The notes: a model not told the origin generated them from the letters alone. 64,000 nucleotides of DNA from Palsa-504 sp963705835 (GCA_963705835.1 CAVPLC010000078.1:62001-126000), one strand, 5' to 3'; counted from the stretch's first letter, positions 36,357-46,877 are shown. Translations and numbers: made by a program.

Positions 36357-37970
36357 ATGCGGGTGTCCGAAGCGCTGCGCCGAACCGGGAGCGCAGCCCG
36401 CGCCACGACCGGCGCGGTCAGAAGCGGCACCCGCAGGACCGGCCGCCTGGTGGACCGGGTGGCCAGCGCCCAGGGGGCAGGCCGGACCGGGCTGTCCACG
36501 CTGATCGAGCTGACCACCGCGGCCGGGGCGGGCGACGCCTTCGTCATCGTGGCCCTGGCCGGGACGATCTTCTTCAACACCTCCATCGACCAGGCCCGCG
36601 GCAAGGTGGTGCTGTTCCTGCTCGTCACGATGGCCCCGTTCGCGGTGCTCGGGCCGTTCATCGGGCCGGCCCTGGACCGGGTCCAGCAGGGCCGCAAGTA
36701 CCTGCTGGCCGGCACGCTGCTGGCCCGCGGCCTGCTGTGCTACGCGATGTCGGCCGCGGTCAGCAACCCGATCACGCTGCTGCCCGCCGCGTTCGGCGTC
36801 CTGGTGCTGCAGAAGGCCTACGGAGTGGTCCGCGCGTCGGTCGCCCCGCGGCTGCTGCCCGAGCAGATCACCCTGGTCACCGCCAACGCGCGGTCGCAGC
36901 TGATCGCGGTGATCGGGGCCACGATCGCCGCGGTGGTCGCGGAGGGCGTGCAGGTGACAGCGGGCGCCGCGTGGGTGCTGCGCGCGGGCATGGTGGTCTA
37001 CCTGGCCGCCATGGTCCTCGCGCTGCGGCTGCCCGATCAGGTGGATTCCCCGCCGGTCCCCGCGGCGGGCGGGGCCGCCGCGCCCGCCGCCGCCGATGGC
37101 CGGCGACCGGGGCGGACTGACCCTGCGGCGCCGCCACAGCCCGATTTTCTACCGAACGGGCCGGGGCGATACCCTCGCGCACCCGACCGCGATCCGTGGC
37201 ATGCGCAGGCGGACGAGACGATGCCGTTCGAGCCCGCGGCCCTGCCGCCCGGATCTCCCGGATCTGGAGGCGCGGCCGGGTCCAGGACCGCGACGGGCGC
37301 CAAGCGGTGGCGGACGCTGACCCGGGTGGGCCCGGTGGTGGCCGAGGCGATGGCCGGCAACGCGGTGCTGCGCGCGTTCTCCGGCTTCACGTTCTTCTTC
37401 TTCGCGTTCCTGCTGCAGACCGAGCACTTCGGCGTCTCCAAGCACTTCGCGCTGGCCGCGCTCGCGGTCGCCGTCGCGGTGGGCAGCATCGTGGCGATGG
37501 CCATCGGATCCTGGCTCCGCTCCAGGGCCCCGCTGCTGATCCTGTACGTGGTGCTCACCGTGGCGCCGGTGGCCGCGGCCGCGGCCGCCTGGTTCTTCGA
37601 CCTGGCGGCCGTGATCGCCGTGGCGTTCGCCGCCATCCTGTGCGCCAGCCTGGCCAAGCTGGCGCAGGACTCGATCGTGCAGCGCGAGATCGGCGACGAG
37701 ATCCGGTCCTCGACGTTCGCGGTCTCCGAGACCCTGAACCAGGTGGCCAACGTGGCCGGCGGCCTCGCCGGGGTGCTCGTCTCGATCCTCAACAACGGCC
37801 AGGCAGGCCTGGCCATCGCCGCGGCCCTGCTGGCGACGGCGCTGGTCCTGATGGTGGCCCGGCGCAGGCGCCGCATCCTCGCGCAGCGCCAGGAGGCCCC
37901 GGCGCAGCCCGCCCCGGCCGGCCGCCCGCCCGGCCGTCCATCCAGCCGTCCGTCCGGCCGCAGGCGCTAG
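36357..37970 (+). CDS. MFS transporter with a central insertion
   Basis: About 537 residues from ATG 36357, with roughly 12 helices. The first half ends at LRLPDQVDSP; a low-complexity cytoplasmic linker of about 80 residues follows before the second half resumes at LTRVGPVVAEAMAGNAVLRAF. That linker contains sequence from a repeat B copy (translated PQPDFLPNGPG). Substrate unknown. It diverges from DUF3027 and is followed by a 15-bp tandem repeat. Basic N- and C-termini. Confidence 0.8.
   Translation: MRVSEALRRTGSAARATTGAVRSGTRRTGRLVDRVASAQGAGRTGLSTLIELTTAAGAGDAFVIVALAGTIFFNTSIDQARGKVVLFLLVTMAPFAVLGPFIGPALDRVQQGRKYLLAGTLLARGLLCYAMSAAVSNPITLLPAAFGVLVLQKAYGVVRASVAPRLLPEQITLVTANARSQLIAVIGATIAAVVAEGVQVTAGAAWVLRAGMVVYLAAMVLALRLPDQVDSPPVPAAGGAAAPAAADGRRPGRTDPAAPPQPDFLPNGPGRYPRAPDRDPWHAQADETMPFEPAALPPGSPGSGGAAGSRTATGAKRWRTLTRVGPVVAEAMAGNAVLRAFSGFTFFFFAFLLQTEHFGVSKHFALAALAVAVAVGSIVAMAIGSWLRSRAPLLILYVVLTVAPVAAAAAAWFFDLAAVIAVAFAAILCASLAKLAQDSIVQREIGDEIRSSTFAVSETLNQVANVAGGLAGVLVSILNNGQAGLAIAAALLATALVLMVARRRRRILAQRQEAPAQPAPAGRPPGRPSSRPSGRRR
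37134..37166. repeat. Repeat B copy inside the MFS linker
   Basis: CCACAGCCCGATTTTCTACCG then AACGGGCCGG: matches the right half (TTTTTCTACCGAACGGACGG) of the full copy at 50186-50233 and is read through in frame. Confidence 0.6.
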
Positions 37971-37978
37971 CCGGCCGC

Positions 37979-38030
37979 CACGGGGCACGGGCTCACGGGG
38001 CACGGGCTCACGGGGCACGGCGTCACGGGG
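37979..38030. repeat. 15-bp tandem repeat between the MFS and permease genes
   Basis: CACGGGGCACGGGCT at 37979 and 37994, CACGGGGCACGGCGT at 38009, and a partial fourth. It touches the stop codon of the permease on the minus strand. Confidence 0.85.
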
Positions 38031-39219
38031 CGCGCAGGGCCTCGGCCGGGGCGAGCCGGGCGGCCCGCGCCGCCGGGTACACCCCGGCCAGGGCGCCGGC
38101 CCCGAGGGCGACGCCGAGCCCGGCCGCGACGCTGGCCGGGGGGACCACGGTCGGCTGGCCGCTGGCCATCGCCCAGCCCGCCGTGGCCGCCGCGCCGCCC
38201 AGCACCCCGGCCACCCCGCCGAGGGCCGACAGCAGCACCGACTCGGTCAGGAACTGGCGTCCGACCTGGCCCCGGGTCGCGCCGAGCGCGCGCCGCAGGC
38301 CGATCTCCGCGCGCCGTTCCAGGACCGAGATCACCATGATGTTGGCGATGCCGACGCCGCCGACCAGCACGGCCACCGCGCCGAGGCCCAGGAACAGCCC
38401 GGCGAAGGCGGTCCGGGCCGCGGCCCGCGCGGCGAGGATGCTGGACGGCAGGCTGACCTGCACCGCTTCGGGCTGGGCCGGATTGGCGGTGAACGGGAGC
38501 ACGCTCACCACCGGCTGCACCTGATCGGGGGCGGCGCGCAGGTAGATCTGGGTCGGGTGGCCGCCGAGCGCCAGCAGCGAGTCGGCCACCGGGAACCCGA
38601 CCAGCGCCGCCTCGTCGATCTGCGGGGCGAGCGGGACCGGCCGCAGGATGCCGATCACGGTGAAGTACCGGCCGGCCAGGTACACCTGGGTGGCCGGGAG
38701 GACCTGGCCGATGCCGAGGGTCTGCGCCGCCACCGCGCCGAGGACCACGGCCGGATACCTGGCCGTGGCCGCGTTGAGGAACGTCCCCGCGGCCACGCTG
38801 CCGCCGAGGGTGCCGAGCAGCCCGGGCTGGGCGGCGTACACCGAGATGCCGCCGCTGTCGACGGCGGGCACGGCCGCGGTCCGCCGCACCGTGGCGCCCG
38901 GCACGTACCCGACCGCGGTCACGGACTGCACCGGCGGGATGCGCGCGATCATCGGCTCGGCGGTCAGCGGCAGCGGCGCGGGCGAGCCGTCGAACGCCTG
39001 CCCGGCGGTGACCGTGACCAGGTTCCCCTCGGCGCCCAGCTGGGCGAGCAGGTCGGCCTTGGATGAGGCGGAGATGCCGAGCACCGCGACGGCGGCGGCG
39101 ATCCCGATCGCGATGCCCAGCCCGGACAGCGCCGTCCGCAGCTTGCGCGCCCGCAGCCCGAGCACGCTGCCGAGCACCAGGTCGCCCGCCCGCAGCCTGG
39201 ATCGCGTGGTGCCGCTCAC
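38023..39219 (-). CDS. MacB-like ABC transporter permease
   Basis: About 398 residues from GTG 39219, whose GTGA overlaps the ATPase stop. One N-terminal helix (RTALSGLGIAIGIAAAVAVL), a large extracytoplasmic domain (about 50-265) and three C-terminal helices with the FtsX signature (GGVGIANIMVISVLERRAEIGLRRALGATRGQ). MacB-type permeases work mechanically across the membrane rather than as channels, exporting peptides, lipoproteins or antibiotics. Third partner of the lipoprotein-HlyD-ATPase-permease operon. Intact. Confidence 0.9.
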   Translation of the reverse strand: MSGTTRSRLRAGDLVLGSVLGLRARKLRTALSGLGIAIGIAAAVAVLGISASSKADLLAQLGAEGNLVTVTAGQAFDGSPAPLPLTAEPMIARIPPVQSVTAVGYVPGATVRRTAAVPAVDSGGISVYAAQPGLLGTLGGSVAAGTFLNAATARYPAVVLGAVAAQTLGIGQVLPATQVYLAGRYFTVIGILRPVPLAPQIDEAALVGFPVADSLLALGGHPTQIYLRAAPDQVQPVVSVLPFTANPAQPEAVQVSLPSSILAARAAARTAFAGLFLGLGAVAVLVGGVGIANIMVISVLERRAEIGLRRALGATRGQVGRQFLTESVLLSALGGVAGVLGGAAATAGWAMASGQPTVVPPASVAAGLGVALGAGALAGVYPAARAARLAPAEALRAP

Positions 39220-39914
39220 GGCGTCACCGCCCTTCCGGTCCTGTCGTCGGCGACGATCCGGCCGTCCTGCATCAGCACGTGGCGGTCCATCGCCGCCGCC
39301 ACGGCCGGGTCGTGCGTGACGACGACCACGGCCGTGCCGTCGGCGGCCAGCCCGGCCAGCAGGTCGATGAGCTGCCCGCCGGCCACCGAGTCGAGGTTGC
39401 CGGTCGGCTCGTCGGCGAGGACCACGTTGGGATGCCCGGCCACCGCGCGCGCGATGGCCACCCGCTGGCGTTCCCCGCCGGACAGCTGCGGGGGCCGGTG
39501 CCCGAGCCGGCGGCCGAGCCCGACCCGGGCCAGCGCGTCGGCGGCCGCGGCCCGCCTGACCCGGGCCGGCTCGCCCCTGTAGAGCAGCCCGAGCGCCACG
39601 TTCTCCACCGCGTCCAGATGATCGAGCAGGTGGAACTGCTGGAACACGAAGCCGAGACGCCGGCCGCGCACGGCGGACAGCTCGGCGTCCGACAGCGCGG
39701 AGACCTCCTGCCCGCCGATCCTGACGCTGCCGCCGCTCGGCCGTTCGAGGGTCCCCGCCACGTGCAGCAGGGTGGTCTTGCCCGAGCCGGAGGGTCCGAG
39801 GACCGCGGCCCGCTCGGCGGCGCCGATGACCAGGGCCACCGCGGCCAGCGCGGTCACCGGCGGCGAACCCGGATAGGTCTTGGTGACGCCGGTCAGCTCC
39901 AGCACGGCGTTCAC
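39216..39914 (-). CDS. MacB/LolD-like ABC transporter ATPase
   Basis: 232 residues. Walker A GPSGSGKTT, Q-loop FVFQQFHLLD, signature LSGGERQRVAIARA, Walker B VVLADEPTGNLDS, and H-loop VVTHD. The LDEPTGNLD form is typical of the MacB/LolD/FtsE group. ATG 39914 overlaps the stop of the HlyD-like gene (ATGA) and its own stop overlaps the permease start, so the three are tightly coupled. Confidence 0.93.
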   Translation of the reverse strand: MNAVLELTGVTKTYPGSPPVTALAAVALVIGAAERAAVLGPSGSGKTTLLHVAGTLERPSGGSVRIGGQEVSALSDAELSAVRGRRLGFVFQQFHLLDHLDAVENVALGLLYRGEPARVRRAAAADALARVGLGRRLGHRPPQLSGGERQRVAIARAVAGHPNVVLADEPTGNLDSVAGGQLIDLLAGLAADGTAVVVVTHDPAVAAAMDRHVLMQDGRIVADDRTGRAVTP

Positions 39915-41068
39915 GAGGACGGCACCTGCACGCGCAGGCCCGCGGCCAGCCCGGCGCCGCTGACCTGAACCAGGGTCTGGCTGAACAACCCGGTCTGCAC
40001 CGCGACCAGGTGCACGGCGCTGCCCTGCACCACGTCCACCGCGTACCCCCCACCCACCTCCCCGTCCCCCTGCGCTGCCAGCGCCACCAGCGCGCTCACC
40101 GGCACGGCGAGCACGTCACGGGCCTGCGCGGAGATGATGTTGACGCTGACCGGTGCCTGGTCCAGGTGCCCGGCCGCGGCGGCCTGGGTGAGCCGCACGG
40201 TCATCTGCACGGTGTCCTGGCCGGAGCCCGGGCCCGGCGAGGCCGAACCGCCGCCCCCCGGTGCGGTGCCGCCGCCCGGGGAGGCGACCGAGGCGACGGA
40301 CGTGACCACGCCCGGCGTGGTGCTCACCCCGTCGGGCAGCGTCACGGTCACGCTGTCACCGGCCTTGACCAGGTACTCCTGGGCCACCGGCACCTCGGCG
40401 ATGACCACGGGGACCGGCGAGGTGGCGGTCAGGATGCTCGCGCCCGGCTGCGGCGGCGATCCCGGGACCGGGGTCACGCCGGTGATGCGCAGCGGACCCG
40501 GCGCGTAGGCGACCTGGCCGAGCGGCACCGTGCCGGTGACGGGCAGCCCGCGGGCCGCCTGCCACAGTTCCACGGCGTAGGCGGTCGCGCCGGTGAAGTA
40601 CTCGCTCACGGCCAGGCCCGCGCCGTAGCCCAGGGCGATGAGGTTCCGGCCGAGCTGGGCCACGTCACGGCCCGGCGCGACGCCGACCGACAGGGCCCGC
40701 CACTCCGGCGTCGCGCCGTAGAACAGCGTGACGGGCGTCCCGTCCACCTCGTACAGGATCTGGCCGCGCCGGATCATCGCGCCCGGCGCCGGGAGGGCGG
40801 TGTACGCGGTCCCTTGGGCCTGGTTGACGATGGCGTACGACCCCGCGTAGCCGAGCGACCCGTCGACCTGGACGGTGTTGACCAGATCGGCCCGGACCAC
40901 CGGGGCCGATCCGAGCGTCACCGCCGCCGAAGCGGCGGCGCCGGGTTGCGCCGGCCGCCAGGGCAGCCCGCTGAGCATGATCACGGTCGTCACCCCGGCC
41001 ACGGCGATCGGGGCCGCGACCACCGCGGCGCGCCTGCGGCCCCTGCCCACGGCCCGGTCAGCCGTCAT
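39911..41068 (-). CDS. HlyD-like periplasmic adaptor with peptidoglycan-binding domain
   Basis: 385 residues: N-terminal basic stretch and one anchor helix (AAVVAAPIAVAGVTTVIML), a barrel-sandwich hybrid region, a peptidoglycan-binding type 1 domain in the middle (RDVAQLGRNLIALGYG, YAVELWQAARGLPVTG), then a C-terminal membrane-fusion domain. In Gram-positive MacAB-like systems this subunit links the permease to the wall. Gly/Pro/Ser-rich loop near residue 265-285. It overlaps the lipoprotein gene stop by 11 bp. Confidence 0.87.
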   Translation of the reverse strand: MTADRAVGRGRRRAAVVAAPIAVAGVTTVIMLSGLPWRPAQPGAAASAAVTLGSAPVVRADLVNTVQVDGSLGYAGSYAIVNQAQGTAYTALPAPGAMIRRGQILYEVDGTPVTLFYGATPEWRALSVGVAPGRDVAQLGRNLIALGYGAGLAVSEYFTGATAYAVELWQAARGLPVTGTVPLGQVAYAPGPLRITGVTPVPGSPPQPGASILTATSPVPVVIAEVPVAQEYLVKAGDSVTVTLPDGVSTTPGVVTSVASVASPGGGTAPGGGGSASPGPGSGQDTVQMTVRLTQAAAAGHLDQAPVSVNIISAQARDVLAVPVSALVALAAQGDGEVGGGYAVDVVQGSAVHLVAVQTGLFSQTLVQVSGAGLAAGLRVQVPSS

Positions 41069-41726
41069 TGCTCAGGTTCCCGAGCGTCGACGCGCGGATC
41101 TCGGCGTCCAGAAGCGCGCGGCACGCGTGCGCGGCGGCCTGATAGACCGGGTTCTGCTTGCCCCCGGCCGGTACCTCGCTGCTCGTCATGCCGAATCCAT
41201 GGCCCGGCGTGTAGGGCGTCTGGGCCGTGGGGTCCTGGACGTTCGGCAGGCCGTGTGCGCGCAGGCACTCCGCTGAGCGCACGCCGGCCTCGACGAGCTG
41301 CGGCGGCGCGGGCGGCTCGTAGAGCGGGTTCAGGCCGGCCCGGGCGGCCAGCGCGCCGCAGGCCTGCTGGACGGCGTTGACCGCCGAGTCGGACGCGTCC
41401 TGGATGCTGCGGCTGTCGCTGTAGACCGCGCCGCTGCCGGTCAGCACGGGATCCGCGTAGCCGGGAATGCCGTGCTGCCTGATGCACTGGGCCGCCGCGT
41501 GCAACGCGGCCGCGCGGGCACTTCCTGTCAGCTGGGTGCTCGGCTCCTGTGGTCCCTGGCTCTGTGAGCCCTGGGCGGCGGCGGGACTCTGCGCTCCCTG
41601 GTTCTGCGCTCCCTGGGCGGCGGCCTGGCTCAGCGCGGGCACGCCGGGCGAGCCGGCGGCCGAGCCCCCGCAGCCGGCCAGCAGCAGCCCGCCGGCGAGC
41701 GCGGCGACGACGTACCGGTTTCTCAT
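41058..41726 (-). CDS. Secreted lipoprotein of the exporter operon
   Basis: 222 residues from ATG 41726 with GGAGG upstream. Lipobox LLLAGC with Cys19. Then a Gln/Ala-rich linker with repeated AQGAQNQGAQ and SQSQGPQ, and a domain with paired Cys (AAQCIRQHGIPGYADP, AECLRAHGLPNVQDP) repeated about 75 residues apart, suggesting an internal duplication. Function unknown; it is the first gene of the operon and perhaps the sensor or substrate-binding partner of the exporter. Similar C-x-R-x-H-G-x-P proteins accompany such ABC systems in actinomycetes. Confidence 0.82.
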   Translation of the reverse strand: MRNRYVVAALAGGLLLAGCGGSAAGSPGVPALSQAAAQGAQNQGAQSPAAAQGSQSQGPQEPSTQLTGSARAAALHAAAQCIRQHGIPGYADPVLTGSGAVYSDSRSIQDASDSAVNAVQQACGALAARAGLNPLYEPPAPPQLVEAGVRSAECLRAHGLPNVQDPTAQTPYTPGHGFGMTSSEVPAGGKQNPVYQAAAHACRALLDAEIRASTLGNLSNDG

Positions 41727-41931
41727 CTGGACCTCCCGAATCGGCCCGGCGGGCCGGTCGGGATCAGTTGTACGCACCGGCCGATGACACCAGCGCAACA
41801 CGAACCGGTGCTCCTCCCGCGCCGTCCGCCGCGGCCGCGGGGCGGCGACCTGCCCGGTTGTCATCCGCGCGGGCCTGCGTCCGGCCCGGCGTGTTATGTC
41901 CTTGTCATCCGGGGCGGAGCACTATGGAGAC

Positions 41932-42594
41932 GTGCGGGTACTAGTAGTCGAGGATCAGAAGGTGCTGGCCGACCGGATCGCGGAGGGCCTGCGCGACCAG
42001 GGCATGGCGGTCGACGTGGCCTACGACGGCGAGGCGGCGATCCAGGTCACCGCGTTCACCGCGTATGACGTCATCGTGCTCGACCGCGACCTGCCCCGGG
42101 TGCACGGCGACGCGGTGTGCGCCAGCCTGGTCGCGAGCCCGGCCAAGGCCAGGATCATCATGCTGACCGCCGCCGCGGCGGTGGACGAGCGGGTCGACGG
42201 CCTCAACCTGGGCGCCGACGACTACCTCACCAAGCCGTTCGCCTTCACCGAGCTGGTCGCGCGGGTCCGGGCGCTGTCGCGTCGCAGCCCGTCGGCGCCT
42301 CCCGTGGCGTTCTGCGGGGATCTGGTCATCGACCGGGTCCGGCACCGGGTCAGCCGCGCCGGGCAGCCGATCGCGCTGACCAGGAAGGAGTTCGGCATCC
42401 TGGAGGTCCTGCTGGCCGCCGACGGCGGGGTGGTCAGCACCGAGGACCTGCTGGAGCAGGTGTGGGACGAGCACGCCGACCCGTTCAGCAACACGGTCTC
42501 GGTCACCATGTCGCGGCTGCGCCGCAAGCTCGGCAGCCCGCCGCCGATCGAGACGGTCACCGGCTGCGGCTACCGGCTCAGGGACCCCTCGTGA
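41932..42594 (+). CDS. OmpR-family response regulator
   Basis: Receiver domain with phosphoacceptor D51 (VIVLDRDLP) and LTKPF, then Trans_reg_C winged helix (FCGDLVIDRVRHRVSRAGQP, LTRKEFGILEVLL, NTVSVTMSRLRRKLG). The start is GTG 41932 (MRVLVVEDQK), with GGAG just upstream. It is divergent from the lipoprotein-ABC operon (205 bp gap) and its stop overlaps the kinase start (GTGA). Most likely controls the exporter operon, by context. Confidence 0.92.
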   Translation: MRVLVVEDQKVLADRIAEGLRDQGMAVDVAYDGEAAIQVTAFTAYDVIVLDRDLPRVHGDAVCASLVASPAKARIIMLTAAAAVDERVDGLNLGADDYLTKPFAFTELVARVRALSRRSPSAPPVAFCGDLVIDRVRHRVSRAGQPIALTRKEFGILEVLLAADGGVVSTEDLLEQVWDEHADPFSNTVSVTMSRLRRKLGSPPPIETVTGCGYRLRDPS

Positions 42595-43799
42595 GGTTCG
42601 CCGCGCGGCGGCCGGTGCGGCTGCGGCTGACCCTGGTGTACAGCGGCCTGTTCCTGGCCGCCGGGGCGGTTCTGCTCGCGGTGACCTACGGCCTGGTCGC
42701 GCAGAGCCTGTCCACCACTCCGGCGCCGGCGGGCGTCTCGCCGGCCAGCCAGTACGTGGCCCAGGCGCTGGCGGCCTGCAAATCGGAGAACCTCGACCCG
42801 GCGGCCCTGGCCAAGTGCGAGAACGTGGCCGAGCAGTCGCTGACCGGCGTGAGCAAGGCCAGCGAGGAGTTCCAGCGGTCGCGGACCCTGGCGCACCTGC
42901 TGGATTACTCCCTCGCCGCGCTGGCCGCGGTGGCCTTCGGCTCGGCCTGCCTGGGCTGGATCGTCGCGGGGCGGGTCCTGCGGCCGGTGCACGCCATCAC
43001 CGCGGCGGCCCGCCGGGCGTCGGAGCAGAACCTGGGCGAGCGGATCGCCCTGACCGGTCCCCACGACGAACTCAAGGAACTGGCGGACACCTTCGACGCC
43101 ATGCTCGAGCGGCTGGACGCCGCGTTCGCCAGCCAGCGCCGCTTCGTCGCCAACGCCTCGCACGAGCTGCGGACGCCGCTCACCGTGATGCGCACCGCGA
43201 TCGACGTCACGCTGGCCAAGCCGGACCGGACTCCGGCGCAGCTCGAGGCGATGGCCGCCGAGGTGCGCCAGGCCGTGGACCGGGCCGAGGCCCTGATCGA
43301 GGCGCTGCTCACCCTGGCCCGCAGCGACCGGGGCACCGGGCCGCGGGAACCGCTCGACGTGGCCATCCTGGCCGAGGACGCGCTGGACGCCGCCGCCCCG
43401 GCCATCAGGGAACACCCGGTCACCGTGCAGGCGGCGCTGGAACCCGCGCCTGCCATCGGCGACCCGGTCCTGGTCGAACGGCTGGTCACCAACCTGATCG
43501 ACAATGCCGTCCGGCACAACGACGCGCACGGCTGGGTCCAGGTGGCGACGGGCACCCGCGACGGCATGGCGTTCATCGACGTCGCCAACGGCGGCCCGGT
43601 GATTCCCGCCGAACTGGTGCCGTCGCTGTTCGAGCCGTTCCGGCGGCTGTCCGAACGGTCCGGGTCGCCCGACGGCACCGGCCTCGGCCTGTCGATCGTG
43701 TGGTCCGTGGCGGCCGCGCACAGCGGCCAGGCCACGGCCCGGCCCCGGCCCGCGGGAGGCCTGGAGGTCTCCGTGTCGCTCCCCGGTTACGCCGGGTGA
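42591..43799 (+). CDS. Sensor histidine kinase
   Basis: About 402 residues. Two membrane helices (LVYSGLFLAAGAVLLAVTYG and YSLAALAAVAFGSACLGWIV) flank a sensor loop of about 65 residues with two Cys; HAMP (AGRVLRPVHAITAAARRASE), phosphoacceptor H191 in ASHELRTPLT, then HATPase N box LIDNAVRHND, G boxes GTGLGLSIV. Starts at GTG 42591 within the regulator stop. Signals to the adjacent response regulator. Confidence 0.93.
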   Translation: MRFAARRPVRLRLTLVYSGLFLAAGAVLLAVTYGLVAQSLSTTPAPAGVSPASQYVAQALAACKSENLDPAALAKCENVAEQSLTGVSKASEEFQRSRTLAHLLDYSLAALAAVAFGSACLGWIVAGRVLRPVHAITAAARRASEQNLGERIALTGPHDELKELADTFDAMLERLDAAFASQRRFVANASHELRTPLTVMRTAIDVTLAKPDRTPAQLEAMAAEVRQAVDRAEALIEALLTLARSDRGTGPREPLDVAILAEDALDAAAPAIREHPVTVQAALEPAPAIGDPVLVERLVTNLIDNAVRHNDAHGWVQVATGTRDGMAFIDVANGGPVIPAELVPSLFEPFRRLSERSGSPDGTGLGLSIVWSVAAAHSGQATARPRPAGGLEVSVSLPGYAG

Positions 43800-43846
43800 G
43801 ATAGGCCCGTCAGGTAACGGCCGGGACGCCCGCGCCGGGCCCGTGC

Positions 43847-44236
43847 TCAGGGCTCGATGTCGTCGGCGACGGCGCGCAGGACCGCGGAGATCTTCTTCGC
43901 GTCCCTGGCATCGGGCTGCTTGCCGCGGCGGTAGGTCGTCGACACGTCGTCGAGCAGCTTGATCAGGTCCTCGACGAGGACGATCATCTCGTCCGGCTTC
44001 TTGCGCGCCTGCTTGGTCGCGGCCACGGTGGGCGGGGGCTCGAGGAGCCGTACCTGGAGCGCCTGCGCTCCCCGGCGTCCCTCGGCCACCCCGAACTCCA
44101 CCCGCTGCCCCTGACGCAGCGCGGTGGTCCCGGAAGGCAGCGCCGACGAATGCACGAAGACCTCGCCGCCGTCGTCGCGGGCGAGGAAGCCATACCCCTT
44201 GTCGGAGTCGTACCACTTGACCTTGCCGGTAGGCAC
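43847..44236 (-). CDS. Cold-shock domain protein with C-terminal extension
   Basis: 129 residues: a cold-shock domain (1-66; GKVKWYDSDKGYGFLARDDG with RNP1 and VFVHSSALP RNP2) followed by a helical, Lys/Asp-rich tail (about 75-129). RNA/DNA chaperone. In other actinomycetes this longer CSP lies close to DUF3027 and MFS genes; here the exporter/two-component block sits between them. ATG 44236. Convergent with the kinase (47 bp gap). Confidence 0.9.
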   Translation of the reverse strand: MPTGKVKWYDSDKGYGFLARDDGGEVFVHSSALPSGTTALRQGQRVEFGVAEGRRGAQALQVRLLEPPPTVAATKQARKKPDEMIVLVEDLIKLLDDVSTTYRRGKQPDARDAKKISAVLRAVADDIEP

Positions 44237-44557
44237 GCGCAGACCTCACGTTGATGAGAACTAACAAACAACCAGCGATCAGCTGACCGACAGGATGCTA
44301 TGGGCACTTATAAGGCTATCGGTCCGGGACGCCGGATCGCAGCTTCGTTATCGCCGGCCGCCCCGTCGCCGGTCCGGCCTCACACGTTCGGATGGTGCTG
44401 GGACGGGTTCGCGTGCGAGGCCGGAGCCCGGATGCGATCTCACCCCGTTCCAAGATCGCAATGGGCGTATACCCAGCGCAAATGCCAGGAAACCTGGGTC
44501 CGGGAAGCGGGACGGCCCGGGGCTTGGCCCCGGGCCGTCCGCATGGTGACTTCCGGA
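44237..44557. other. Intergenic region upstream of the CSP gene and downstream of groEL
   Basis: About 320 bp with no gene. The part next to the CSP gene holds its promoter (AT-rich, for example TTATAAG near 44307-44313 on the minus strand, a possible -10) and leader; the other end contains the groEL terminator. I see nothing else. Confidence 0.5.
44510..44540 (-). terminator. groEL transcription terminator hairpin
   Basis: GGACGGCCCGGGGC, TTG loop, GCCCCGGGCCGTCC: a perfect 14-bp stem 18 bp beyond the groEL stop. No T tract follows, as is usual in these genomes. Confidence 0.8.
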
Positions 44558-46183
<1,626 letters not shown>

Positions 46184-46304
46184 AGGCTCCAGTCCTCCGT
46201 GGCGTATGCGCGGATCGAGCCGACGCCCGCGACGGCCGGCACCCCTGGCGGACAGTCCCTTCCTGCCGCGAGGTCGTGCCTCATCGCTCGATCCCGCCAT
46301 AATG

Positions 46305-46331
46305 CTGGCACTCACACGAGCAGAGTGCCAG
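46305..46331 (-). promoter_or_regulatory. CIRCE element, groEL-proximal
   Basis: CTGGCACTC, 9-nt spacer, GAGTGCCAG: perfect inverted repeat matching the HrcA operator TTAGCACTC-N9-GAGTGCTAA at the key GCACTC/GAGTGC bases. 122 bp upstream of groEL. Confidence 0.93.
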
Positions 46332-46339
46332 CACCATGT

Positions 46340-46366
46340 TTAGCACTCTCATGGTGAGAGTGCAAA
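46340..46366 (-). promoter_or_regulatory. CIRCE element, groEL-distal
   Basis: TTAGCACTC, 9-nt spacer, GAGTGCAAA: close to the consensus. Eight bp from the first box, giving a tandem HrcA operator. Confidence 0.93.
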
Positions 46367-46393
46367 TGCTGGGCCGACTGAAGGAAAGCAGAT

Positions 46394-46419
46394 CGGCCCG
46401 GCCCCGTGGGGCCGGGCCG
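46394..46419. terminator. Strong hairpin between cspA and groEL
   Basis: CGGCCCGGCCCC, GT, GGGGCCGGGCCG: 12-bp perfect stem with a 2-nt loop. With the next hairpin it forms a double block for cspA transcripts before the groEL promoter. Confidence 0.65.
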
Positions 46420-46440
46420 CCAGCTGAACCCGGCAGATCA

Positions 46441-46466
46441 GTGGCCCCGGCTCAATCCGGGGCCAC
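46441..46466 (-). terminator. cspA terminator hairpin
   Basis: GTGGCCCCGG, CTCAAT, CCGGGGCCAC, starting 9 bp after the cspA stop (minus strand). Confidence 0.75.
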
Positions 46467-46474
46467 AGGCGAAC

Positions 46475-46678
46475 CTACGAGACCACGACGACCTTGTCGG
46501 CCTGCGCGCCCCGGTCGCTTTGCGTGATCTCGAACTCGACCCGCTGCCCCTCTTCGAGGGTGCGGTAGCCATCCGACTGGATAGCCGAGAAGTGGACGAA
46601 GACGTCCTTGCCACCGTCGACGGCGATGAAGCCGTATCCCTTGTCCGGGTTGAACCATTTGACGGTGCCCTGAGCCAT
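46475..46678 (-). CDS. Cold-shock protein CspA family
   Basis: 67 residues from ATG 46678 (MAQGTVKWFNPDKGYGFIAV). RNP1 KGYGFI and RNP2 VFVHFSAI; ends QADKVVVVS. Single cold-shock domain RNA chaperone. A 199-bp leader separates it from the MoaD-like gene, long enough for its own promoter and 5' UTR. Two hairpins follow. Confidence 0.95.
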   Translation of the reverse strand: MAQGTVKWFNPDKGYGFIAVDGGKDVFVHFSAIQSDGYRTLEEGQRVEFEITQSDRGAQADKVVVVS

Positions 46679-46877
46679 TCCAAACAACTCCCTAACTGCG
46701 CTCGGGCCTCGAGCCCCGCCCTTGTCAACGCGGAACCCGTCGATCGCAAACGGTGAGAACGGCTACGTGCCCTAGCGCGCGAACCCCGTCCCCGTCCGAC
46801 GGCGACCGGAAACGACCTTACCTTGTACCGAGCACGTCTGGCGCCACTTACCCACCAAACACGTCATCAGGCGCACG

